The translations under genes were made by a program, and so were the position numbers. Below are positions 54,308 to 62,227 of a stretch of 64,000 nucleotides of DNA, piece after piece (positions within the stretch are counted from its first letter, which is position 1; each line of letters opens with the position of its first letter). The stretch covers positions 1,736,001 through 1,800,000 of the forward strand of contig OY761542.1 of the NCBI GenBank assembly GCA_963664635.1, read 5' to 3'. The stretch is from VXNE01 sp963664635 (lineage in GTDB: Bacteria > Pseudomonadota > Gammaproteobacteria > Pseudomonadales > Azotimanducaceae). The notes under the pieces were generated by a model. It worked only from the letters and a program-made list of their open reading frames with translations, had not been told where the DNA came from and ran no database searches.

Positions 54308-55777
54308 ATGCTGAACCCGATCAAGCCGCTGGAACAGGCGGAGCTACCCGAACGCGAACGGCCGATCCTCAAGATGGTCGGGCCGGGCGTCGTGATGGCC
54401 GGGCTCGCCATCGGCTCGGGCGAGCTGATCATGTGGCCCTGGATCACGTCCGTGGTCGGGGCACAGCTCCTGTGGGCGGCGGCGATCGGCATCTTCCTGC
54501 AGCTCTGGGTCAACATCGAGATCGGGCGCTGGGCCGTCGTCACGGGCGAGAGCCCGTTCACGGGCATGGCGCGCGTCATCAAGCTCACGGTGTACGTCTT
54601 CGTGTTCGTGGTGTTCGTCGGCAAGTTCCTGCCCGGATGGGCGCGCGAGACCGGGATCGCGCTGCGGGACCTCATCTACGGTCCGGGGCACGACAGCCCG
54701 CCGTGGATGTGGACGGCGATCGTGTTCGCCCTCGTCGCCGCGATCCTGTTCGGCCCCAAGGTCATCTACACGGCCGTGGAACGCTGCATCATGGGCCTGA
54801 TCGCCGTGATCGTGGCCGGCCTCGTCTACGTCGTCTGGGAGATCGGCTCCGTCGAGATCTTCCGCGAGATGTGGCGGGGCGTCATCAACGTGTTCAGCTT
54901 CCCGGACTTCCCCGTCGACGTCCTCGCCGACGACGGCACCGTCCGCGACCAGCTCACCTTCAACCGCTTCTTCGGCGCGGTCGTCTTCGCCGGCGCGGGC
55001 GGGCTCGGCAACCTGTACTACGCCTACTACCTGCGCGAGAAGAACGTCGGCATGGGCGCCCGCATACCGTCGCTGATGAGCGCGGTGCACAAGCACGAGG
55101 TCAAGGAGCTCGACACCGGGTACGTCTATGCCGATACCGCCGAAAACCGGCGCCGCTTCAAGGACTGGTTCCGTTACGTGGTGGTCGACCAGACGGTCTT
55201 CTTCTGGATTCTCGGCAGCATCACCATGTTCCTGTTCGTCTTCGGCGCCCTCGCCGTGCTGCATCCCATCGGCCTCGTGCCGGACCGGGCGAGCCTGGTG
55301 TGGGACCTCGCGTCGATCCTCGAACAGAGCATGGGCACCTTCGGCCGCTACCTGTTCCTGATCGTCGGCATGGCGGCGCTCTTCAGCACCCAGCTCGGCG
55401 GCGTGGACGGCGGCAGCCGGATCTTCGCCGACCTGCTGCACACCAACTTCAAGTTCGGGCGCTGGCTGAAGCTGGAGCAGTGGTACCTGGTGCTGGTCGG
55501 CACGACGATGGGCATCGGCATCTTCAGCGTCTGGTTTTTCGGCAAGTACGACATCGCCGGCCTCGACTTCCTGTTCATCTCCGCCCTCATCAGCGGCTTC
55601 GTCATGGCGATCTACGTCCCGATGGTCCTGTACATGAACCTCCGCTACCTGCCGGAGTCCGCCAAGCCCGGCTGGATCAACATCTTCTTCATGGTGCTCG
55701 CGTCGGCCATGTACATCGCGTTCGCGGGCTACACGATCTACAGCAAGGTGGTCGAGCTGGTGGCGGCCCAGGCCTGA
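54308..55777 (+). CDS. Nramp-like metal-ion transporter
   Basis: 489 aa from ATG 54308 (GGGAGG eight bases upstream) with eleven or so membrane helices. The first helix region 'VGPGVVMAGLAIGSGELIMW' has the Nramp GPG and metal-site layout, and 'NLYYAYYLREKNVGMGARIP' with a nearby Gly-rich 'VFAGAGGLGN' corresponds to the helix-6 region. In classical Nramp proteins helix 1 carries DPGN and helix 6 MPH; neither motif is clear here, so this belongs to the diverged Nramp-related branch and the ion (or even a non-metal substrate) is uncertain. It stands alone; the gene after it is a MaoC-like protein. Confidence 0.75.
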   Translation: MLNPIKPLEQAELPERERPILKMVGPGVVMAGLAIGSGELIMWPWITSVVGAQLLWAAAIGIFLQLWVNIEIGRWAVVTGESPFTGMARVIKLTVYVFVFVVFVGKFLPGWARETGIALRDLIYGPGHDSPPWMWTAIVFALVAAILFGPKVIYTAVERCIMGLIAVIVAGLVYVVWEIGSVEIFREMWRGVINVFSFPDFPVDVLADDGTVRDQLTFNRFFGAVVFAGAGGLGNLYYAYYLREKNVGMGARIPSLMSAVHKHEVKELDTGYVYADTAENRRRFKDWFRYVVVDQTVFFWILGSITMFLFVFGALAVLHPIGLVPDRASLVWDLASILEQSMGTFGRYLFLIVGMAALFSTQLGGVDGGSRIFADLLHTNFKFGRWLKLEQWYLVLVGTTMGIGIFSVWFFGKYDIAGLDFLFISALISGFVMAIYVPMVLYMNLRYLPESAKPGWINIFFMVLASAMYIAFAGYTIYSKVVELVAAQA

Positions 55778-55857
55778 GACAGGCTTGAGATCCGCACGTT
55801 GGTGGGTCCGCGTCGCGCACAGTAGTATGCCGCCTTCCTTAAGCGAGGAGCGTGTTC

Positions 55858-56769
55858 ATGGCGCAAGCAACCGACGCCGTCCCCTTCGAGGTGCTGCCGG
55901 CCGCCGACGGGGCCGTCGCCGGGCCGGTGCGCAGCCCGCGCAACATCGAGCAGGACCTGCCCAACTCCATACACAACGACGCGGTCGCGCAGAAGCTCGG
56001 CCTGCGCGGCGGCACCGTGGCCGGTTCGTTGCACATGGAGCAGTTTCCGCCGCTCCTGGTCGCCGTGCTCGGCCGGGAGTGGTGGGCCAAAGGGGGGCTC
56101 TCGCTCTACTTCAAGTACGCGACGACGGACCTCGAAGCGGTACAGTGCTTCGCGCGGCGGCCCCGATCCGTGCAGGACGGGGGAGAGGACGGCGAACAGG
56201 TGCCGGCGTGGATGGACACCGAGGACGGACGCCGCGTCGCGGAGGGTACGGCCTGGATCGGGCGCCCGCGGGGGAGCACGCCCCTGGCGGAGCGGGCCGC
56301 GAACGTGCCGGAGCCGCGGGACCTGCGCATCTTTCGGGACTTCCGGGGCGAGCGCGAGATGCGGGGCATCCCGGTGCGCGTCGAGGAGGAGGTGGTCGCG
56401 CGCCGTCTCGATGTCATCGTCGAGCCCCTCGACGAGTATGTCGGGCGGGACCTCTACGGCGAGCGGGTGCTGCCGCCGAGCATGCTCGTGCGGGCGCTCA
56501 CGGCCTATCACAACACGATGCTGCAGGGCTGGCCCGACCTCGGGGTCGGCCTCTACGGGGCGATCGAGATTGAGCACCTTGCCGGGCCCTGCTTCGTCGA
56601 GCACGACTACGAGGTGCGGGGACGCGTGCTCGCGCTCGGCGAGACGCCGCGGACGGAGTACCTCTGGTACGAGAGCGTCCTTTCGGAGCCGTCCGGCGGC
56701 GTGGACCGCGCGCGCATGCTCATGATGCTGCGCTTCATGAAGGACTCGAGCCCGGCCTGGCAGCGGTAG
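55858..56769 (+). CDS. MaoC/hotdog-fold family protein
   Basis: 303 aa from ATG 55858, eight bases after GAGGAG; GTG 55852 would be too close. 'DLPNSIHNDAVAQKLGLRGG' and 'TVAGSLHMEQFPPLLVAVLG' match the hydratase-dehydratase hotdog signature (Asp/His pair in IHND). A second, weaker hotdog half follows ('FVEHDYEVRGRVLALGETPR', 'EYLWYESVL'). Such proteins hydrate enoyl-CoA or act on related thioesters. The gene precedes two minus-strand amidohydrolases and may serve in the same catabolic process as the CoA-transferase and sulfatases of this window, which is only an inference. Confidence 0.72.
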   Translation: MAQATDAVPFEVLPAADGAVAGPVRSPRNIEQDLPNSIHNDAVAQKLGLRGGTVAGSLHMEQFPPLLVAVLGREWWAKGGLSLYFKYATTDLEAVQCFARRPRSVQDGGEDGEQVPAWMDTEDGRRVAEGTAWIGRPRGSTPLAERAANVPEPRDLRIFRDFRGEREMRGIPVRVEEEVVARRLDVIVEPLDEYVGRDLYGERVLPPSMLVRALTAYHNTMLQGWPDLGVGLYGAIEIEHLAGPCFVEHDYEVRGRVLALGETPRTEYLWYESVLSEPSGGVDRARMLMMLRFMKDSSPAWQR

Positions 56770-56814
56770 CGCGACCTGACGGTCGCGTTGGAAGTTTCGC
56801 TAGCGCGAAACTTC
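56770..56814. terminator. Two hairpins between convergent genes
   Basis: GCGACC-TGAC-GGTCGC (56770-56785) and GAAGTTTCGC-TAGC-GCGAAACTTC (56791-56814, ten perfect pairs, four-base loop) follow the MaoC-like stop. No T-run follows; they may stop transcription from both sides. Confidence 0.6.
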
Positions 56815-56881
56815 TACGGCGCAGGCCCCTAGGGGTCGCCTGGGGGCCGCGGCTCCGGTTTGCGGCCGCGGGAAGCCCGGA

Positions 56882-57739
56882 TCACCCGAGCCCGAGCACC
56901 TTCCTCGCGTTGTCCCGGAGGAATTTCGGCCAGACCTCGTCCTTCAGATCGAGCTTCCGCATGTCGGTCATGATCCGCTCGAGCGAGAGCCCCATCGGGA
57001 AGTACCCGCCGTAGATCACCTTGTCGGCCCCACGCGTGTTCGCGTAGTCGATGATCGCCCGCGGGTAGTGCTTCGGCGCGAATGCCGTCGTCGAGTAGTA
57101 CAGGTTCGGCCACTTGAGCATCAGCTTGACGGCGAGGTCCTCCCACGGTTCGCAGCCGTGGCGCGTGACGAAGACGAGTTCGGGGAAGTCGTACATCACC
57201 TGGTCGATCAGCCGCACCTCCTGCGGCCACATCGGAAAGCGCGGCCCGGGCACGCCGGCGCAGGCGAAGATGGGCACGCCGAGCTCGACGCACTTGGCGT
57301 AGATCGGGTACATCAGCGGATCGCCGATGCCGACCTGGGGGTTGTACCCCGCGTTGAAGGCGCCGAACGAGCGCACGCCGAACTCCTCGTACTGGCGCAC
57401 CATGTCGCGGATTCCTTCCGTACTCCGGTTGGGGTCCACGGACCCCTGGCCGACGAAGCGGTCCGGATGGTCCTGCAGGGCCTTGCGGCTCACCTCGCCG
57501 CCGACGCCGATGACGCCGACCTCGACGCCGAAACGGTCCATCTCGTGCAGCGTGATCGAGATGGGGTCCCGGGCGCCGTACAGCTCCTTGGGCACGTTCC
57601 TGAACAGGTACTCGACCGGGAAGTCGGCCTCTTTGGAGCCCTCCCGGAGCTGCTCGCGGATGAAGTCGTACTGGCTGAAGTCCTCGGCGGGGAACCCGAT
57701 CATCGTATCGACGATCCCGATGCCGTCCGGCATGCCCAT
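56882..57739 (-). CDS. Amidohydrolase family protein (ACMSD-like)
   Basis: 285 aa from ATG 57739, which lies 2 bp after the stop of the upstream amidohydrolase. TIM-barrel amidohydrolase of the ACMSD/amidohydrolase_2 group: 'GIVDTMIGFPAEDFSQYD', 'DRFVGQGSVDPNRSTEG', 'FVTRHGCEPWEDLAVKLML' (His), 'YYSTTAFAPKHYPRAIIDYA' and 'DKVIYGGYFPMGLSLERI', where the usual metal-binding Asp region near the end reads YGGYFP instead of GTDYP. The first HxH metal motif is absent (DTM), so metal binding is doubtful. It shares an operon with the next gene. Confidence 0.82.
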   Translation of the reverse strand: MGMPDGIGIVDTMIGFPAEDFSQYDFIREQLREGSKEADFPVEYLFRNVPKELYGARDPISITLHEMDRFGVEVGVIGVGGEVSRKALQDHPDRFVGQGSVDPNRSTEGIRDMVRQYEEFGVRSFGAFNAGYNPQVGIGDPLMYPIYAKCVELGVPIFACAGVPGPRFPMWPQEVRLIDQVMYDFPELVFVTRHGCEPWEDLAVKLMLKWPNLYYSTTAFAPKHYPRAIIDYANTRGADKVIYGGYFPMGLSLERIMTDMRKLDLKDEVWPKFLRDNARKVLGLG

Positions 57740-57741
57740 GG

Positions 57742-58959
57742 CTACGCTCCGTACAGTGCGCTGGCGAAGAGGTGGCACCCCGAGTCCCTGGGGATCTCGT
57801 CGCGCGGCAGCGGCGTCTCCACCTGCTCCGGCGTCGGGCCGTGTTCGCGGGCGAGCGGCAGGAGCCTGTCCACGTCGAAGCCGTACAGTTCGGCGGCGTT
57901 GAGCCCGAGGATCCTGCGCCGCCGCGCGTCCGGCAGGTCACCGAAGGTCAGGCGCAGCGACTCCGTGTTGTAGGGGAAGGTGCCCTCGCGATGGGGGTAG
58001 TCGTTGCCCCACAGCACGTGGTCCTCGCCGATCGCCTCGATGCCCTCGAGGTCGGCGGCGCTCGGGAAGCTCGCGCCGTAGTAGCAGTTGCGCGCCGCGT
58101 AGGCGCTGGGCAGCTCCTTCAGCACCCACTCCATGCCGCCGTAGTCCATCTCGCCGATGGCGCCGGACCGGAAGCCCATGTGGATGCGGTCGAGCTGCTG
58201 GAGCGCCGGCGCGACCCACGCGCAGCCTGATTCGGTGAGGATGTACCGGAGCCGCGGGAACTTCTCGTAGGCCCCGCTCATCAGCAGGTGCCGCCATCCC
58301 GCCTGGCAGTAGAAGGTGACCTCGGAGATCCACAGCGCTTCCGGCACGGGACCGGACCCGTAGTCGGGGGAGCCCTGACCGGAGTGCTGGTTGATGACCA
58401 GATCGTGATCCTGGATGGCCGCCAGCACCCGGTCCCAGGCCGGGTCATACAGGGGCGTGAGCCAGGTGCAGTCGGGCGGTATGAGCGGCAGCAGCACGCC
58501 GCCGCGCAGTCCCGCTTCGGCGATGAACGCGATGTCCCTGATGGCCTCGTCGAGATCGTTCGGCAGGATGAGGCCGATGCCGGCCCGGCGGTCCGGGTCC
58601 TCCGCGCAGAAGTCCCTGAGCCACCGGTTGTGCGCGCGGACGCCGGCCAGCGCGAGTTCGTAGTGGTCGGGCGTGGGGGGCTGCGCGGTGACGACGCTCT
58701 TGCGGAAGAACGGCGGCACGGTGTTCGGGAAGACCACCTCGCCGACGACGCCCTGGCTGTTCTGATCGCGCGTGCGGATCGCGAGGTCCCAGTTGCGCAT
58801 CTTCCGCGTGCCGTAGTGCTCCTGCGACGGGTTCCGATAGCCGCCGCGCCACGCGTCGAACCGCTCCCGGTAGCGGGGGTCCAGGTATTCGCGGTACTGG
58901 GCATGGCTGCCCCCGGCATGGGTGTCGGCGGTGATCAGAAGATAGGGCTCTTGGTGCAT
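57742..58959 (-). CDS. Amidohydrolase family protein
   Basis: 405 aa from ATG 58959 (GAGGAG upstream). 'YLLITADTHAGGSHAQYREY' replaces the DxHxH start by ADTHAG; 'HDLVINQHSGQGSPDYG' carries the barrel His; 'GNDYPHREGTFPYNTESLRL' is the C-terminal metal-site motif typical of the amidohydrolase_2 family. The length, about 400, matches the group often annotated as 'TIM-barrel fold metal-dependent hydrolase'. It is upstream of the shorter amidohydrolase with 2 bp between them, so the two are co-translated and may form a heteromer, one catalytic and one degenerate. Confidence 0.86.
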   Translation of the reverse strand: MHQEPYLLITADTHAGGSHAQYREYLDPRYRERFDAWRGGYRNPSQEHYGTRKMRNWDLAIRTRDQNSQGVVGEVVFPNTVPPFFRKSVVTAQPPTPDHYELALAGVRAHNRWLRDFCAEDPDRRAGIGLILPNDLDEAIRDIAFIAEAGLRGGVLLPLIPPDCTWLTPLYDPAWDRVLAAIQDHDLVINQHSGQGSPDYGSGPVPEALWISEVTFYCQAGWRHLLMSGAYEKFPRLRYILTESGCAWVAPALQQLDRIHMGFRSGAIGEMDYGGMEWVLKELPSAYAARNCYYGASFPSAADLEGIEAIGEDHVLWGNDYPHREGTFPYNTESLRLTFGDLPDARRRRILGLNAAELYGFDVDRLLPLAREHGPTPEQVETPLPRDEIPRDSGCHLFASALYGA

Positions 58960-59127
58960 GCGCGTCTCCTCGGACTGCCCCGAGGGTAAGGGAATGACCG
59001 CGGCGGGTCGAATCGGGGGCGGCATCTGGGGGCGGCATCTGGGGCGGGAGCGGTGGCGGGAGCGGTGGGGGAGCGGCGGGCCGATGCCTGGCCTATCATC
59101 GAGGCGCTCCTGGCGGGAGGAAAGGAC

Positions 59128-60639
59128 ATGGCGGGACAGCTTCGACATCGACCCGGCCGGCGGGGTCGGGGTGTGCGCCGCGCGCTCTTGATGGCGCTGT
59201 TGGTTCCGGCGGCGTGGGCCGGGGCGGCCGGAGCCGAGGCGCCCGGGCCGCCCAACATCGTCATCATCATGCCCGACGACCTCGGACGCGACGATGTCAG
59301 CCTGCACGGCTCGGACATCGCCACCCCGCACATCGACAGCATCGCGCGGGACGGCGTGCTGCTGTCGCGTTTCTACACGGCGCCGGTCTGCTCGCCGACG
59401 CGCGCGGGCCTCCTGACGGGGCGCTATCCGATCCATGCCGGTCTCATGCGCGCGGCGATCGCGCCGTGGCGGGACTTCGGACTCGACCCGGGCGAGGTCC
59501 TGCTGCCCGAAGTTCTCGAGCGGGCGGGATACGAGCACCGCGCCATCTTCGGCAAGTGGCACCTCGGGCACTTCAAGCGGCGCTGGCACCCCCTGCGGCG
59601 TGGCTTCACCAAGTTCGCGGGGCACAACTTCGCGGTCGACTTCTTCACGCACGAACGCCTCGGAGAGCGGGACTGGAGCCTCGGCTACGAGCCGCTGGTC
59701 GAGGAAGGCTACGCCACGGACCTGATCGCGGACCGGGCCGTCCGCTTTATCGACGAGCACGCCGGCGACGCCGCGCCGTTCTTCCTCTACCTGCCGTTCG
59801 GGGCGCCGCATTCGCCCACCCAGGCCAAGGCAGAGCACCTGCCGCGGTACGAGCACCTGTCGGCCATCGAAGTGCCCCCGGGCTTTGCGGACGCCACGGG
59901 CATAGACCGCCCATGGCCGCTCGAAGAACGCACGCGGCTGCGGCGCATCCACGCGGCGATGGTGCATGCCCTCGATCTCGGCGTCGGCCGGGTCCTCGGA
60001 GCCCTCGACGCGCATGGCATCGCCGACAACACGCTCGTGCTCTTCTTCAGCGACAACGGCGGGTCCGTCGGCATCGGCGACAACGGTCCGCTGCGCGGCT
60101 GCAAGGCGACGGTGTACGAGGGCGGCATCCGCGTCGCCGCGGCCGCCCGCTGGCCGGCGGGCGACATCGCCGGCGGGCGCGAGGTGTCGGTCCCCCTGGC
60201 GTACCTGGACGTGCTGCCGACCGTCATGCGCGCGGCCGGCATCGCCGACCACGGCGGCAAGCCCCTCGACGGCGTCGACGTGCTGGACGTGCTGACGGGC
60301 GCGCGGGACGCCCTCGAGAGAGACCTCTACTCCTACGTCGCGGTGACGGAGGACCGCGACCAGGTGGCGGTCTCGGAGGGCGACTGGAAACTGGTGATCT
60401 TCGGACCGGACCTGAGGGAGGCCGGCGCCGCGGCCGCGTCCACCCGGCAGCTCTTCCGGCTGGACCAGGACCCGCTCGAACGCCGCGATCTGGCGAGCGA
60501 CCATCCGGACATCGTGAAGCGCCTTACCGCGAAGGCGATCGCCTTCCGGACGCTGGAGCCGCCGAACCCGATGCCCTCGTTCTCCGTGCGTGAGGAGGGG
60601 TTCGTGCCGCCGCCGAGCTGGCAGTTCGAGGTCGACTGA
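59128..60639 (+). CDS. Exported arylsulfatase-like sulfatase
   Basis: 503 aa from ATG 59128, with GGGAGGAAAGG upstream. N-terminal Arg-rich stretch and 'ALLMALLVPAAWAGAAGA' are a signal peptide, possibly Tat-like ('RRGRGVRRA'). 'NIVIIMPDDLGRDDVSLHG' is the first metal site; 'APVCSPTRAGLLTGRYPIHA' contains C-S-P-T-R, the formylglycine signature; 'LFFSDNGGSVGIGDN' gives the second. 'HRAIFGKWHLGHFKRRWHPL' is typical of type I arylsulfatases. It is followed after 73 bp by a very similar gene, indicating a tandem duplication. Confidence 0.95.
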   Translation: MAGQLRHRPGRRGRGVRRALLMALLVPAAWAGAAGAEAPGPPNIVIIMPDDLGRDDVSLHGSDIATPHIDSIARDGVLLSRFYTAPVCSPTRAGLLTGRYPIHAGLMRAAIAPWRDFGLDPGEVLLPEVLERAGYEHRAIFGKWHLGHFKRRWHPLRRGFTKFAGHNFAVDFFTHERLGERDWSLGYEPLVEEGYATDLIADRAVRFIDEHAGDAAPFFLYLPFGAPHSPTQAKAEHLPRYEHLSAIEVPPGFADATGIDRPWPLEERTRLRRIHAAMVHALDLGVGRVLGALDAHGIADNTLVLFFSDNGGSVGIGDNGPLRGCKATVYEGGIRVAAAARWPAGDIAGGREVSVPLAYLDVLPTVMRAAGIADHGGKPLDGVDVLDVLTGARDALERDLYSYVAVTEDRDQVAVSEGDWKLVIFGPDLREAGAAAASTRQLFRLDQDPLERRDLASDHPDIVKRLTAKAIAFRTLEPPNPMPSFSVREEGFVPPPSWQFEVD

Positions 60640-60712
60640 ACGGGGCCTCGCGGCGGCGCGCCGACCGGTCCGGGGCGCTATCATCGAGCGGACAGCACGA
60701 GGAGGGGACACG

Positions 60713-62221
60713 ATGGACGGACAGGTTGGGCAGCGGAGCGGGCGCGTGCGTCGGGCGCTTGCCAGGGTGCTGCGGTGGCCCGTCGCATGGGCGTGGTGCG
60801 CCGCCTCGGCCGCGGCGGTAGGCCAGGAACTGCCCAACGTCGTCATCATCGTCCCCGACGACCTCGGGCGCTACGACGTGAGCATGCACGGGGGCGACAT
60901 CGCGACCCCCCACATCGACAGCATCGCGCGGGACGGCGTCCTGCTGTCGCGCTTCTACTCGGCGCCCGTCTGCTCGCCGACCCGCACCGGCATCATGACC
61001 GGCCGCTACCCGATCCACGCCGGCCTCATGCGCTCGGTGGTGGCGCCGTGGCGGGACTACGGACTCGACACGAGCGAGGTCCTGCTGCCCGAGGTGCTCG
61101 AGCGCGCCGGGTACGAGCACCGCGCAATCTTCGGCAAGTGGCACCTCGGGCACTTCAAGCGCCGGTGGCACCCGCTGCGGCGCGGTTTCACCGAGTTCGT
61201 GGGGTTCGGGTTCGCGGTCGACTACTTCACCCACTCGCGGTTGGGAGAACGGGACTGGAGCCTGGGTTACGAGCCGCTGTTCGAGGAGGGTTACGCCACG
61301 GACCTGCTCGCGGACCGGGCGGTCAACTTCATCGGCGAGCACGCGGACGACGACGCGCCGTTCTTCCTCTACGTGCCCTTCGGGGCGCCGCACACGCCCA
61401 CCCAGGCGAAGGAGGAGGACCTGCCCCTCTACGACCGGCTGTCGGCCATCGAGCCGCCGCGAAGCTGGGAGGAAGCCACGGGGCACAACCCGCTGATGCC
61501 CCTGGCGGAACGCACGACCCTGCGGCGCGTCCACGCGGCCATGGTCCATGCGCTCGACGTCGGCATCGGGCGGATTCTCGACGCGCTCGACACGCACGGC
61601 ATCGCCGACAACACGCTGCTCCTCTTCTTCAGCGACAACGGCGGCTCCGTGGGCATCGGCGACAACGGGCCGTTCCGGGGCTGCAAGGCGACCGTGTACG
61701 AAGGCGGCATACGCGTCGCGGCGGCGGCCCGCTGGCCGGCCGGGAACATTGCCGGCGGGCGCGATGTCTCGGTGCCCCTCGCCTACATCGACGTGCTGCC
61801 GACGCTGATGCGCGTGGCGGGCATCGACGACCACGGCGGCAAGCCCCTGGACGGCATGGACGTGCTGGACGTGCTGACCGGTGCACGGGACGCCCTCGAG
61901 CGGGATCTCTACTCGTTCGTTGGACGCACGGAGGTCCGCGACCAGGTGGCGGTGTCCGAGGGGGACTGGAAGCTCGTGGTCATCGGCCCGCACCTGACGG
62001 AGGAAGGCGCCGCGGAAGCCTCGATGCGCCAGCTCTTCCGGCTCGACGAAGACCCGCTCGAGCGGCACGACGTCGCCGCGGAGCACCCGGACATCGTCGC
62101 CCGCCTCACGGAGAAGGCGATGGCGTTCCGGGCGCTGCAGCCGCCGAACCCGGTGCCGCTGTACTCGGAGGGCGAGGGCACGTTCGTGCCGCCGCCCAAC
62201 TGGCAGTTCGGGGTGGAGTAG
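60713..62221 (+). CDS. Exported arylsulfatase-like sulfatase (tandem copy)
   Basis: 502 aa from ATG 60713 with GAGGAGGGG upstream. Signal 'WPVAWAWCAASAAAVG'. The same motifs as the upstream copy occur in the same order ('NVVIIVPDDLGRYDVSMHG', 'APVCSPTRTGIMTGRYPIHA', 'HRAIFGKWHLGHFKRRWHPL', 'LFFSDNGGSVGIGDN'). The two differ mainly near residues 130-190 and at the end of the substrate side, so they may have diverged in substrate. It converges with the M16 peptidase gene, 6 bp between stops. Confidence 0.95.
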   Translation: MDGQVGQRSGRVRRALARVLRWPVAWAWCAASAAAVGQELPNVVIIVPDDLGRYDVSMHGGDIATPHIDSIARDGVLLSRFYSAPVCSPTRTGIMTGRYPIHAGLMRSVVAPWRDYGLDTSEVLLPEVLERAGYEHRAIFGKWHLGHFKRRWHPLRRGFTEFVGFGFAVDYFTHSRLGERDWSLGYEPLFEEGYATDLLADRAVNFIGEHADDDAPFFLYVPFGAPHTPTQAKEEDLPLYDRLSAIEPPRSWEEATGHNPLMPLAERTTLRRVHAAMVHALDVGIGRILDALDTHGIADNTLLLFFSDNGGSVGIGDNGPFRGCKATVYEGGIRVAAAARWPAGNIAGGRDVSVPLAYIDVLPTLMRVAGIDDHGGKPLDGMDVLDVLTGARDALERDLYSFVGRTEVRDQVAVSEGDWKLVVIGPHLTEEGAAEASMRQLFRLDEDPLERHDVAAEHPDIVARLTEKAMAFRALQPPNPVPLYSEGEGTFVPPPNWQFGVE

Positions 62222-62227
62222 GGATCC

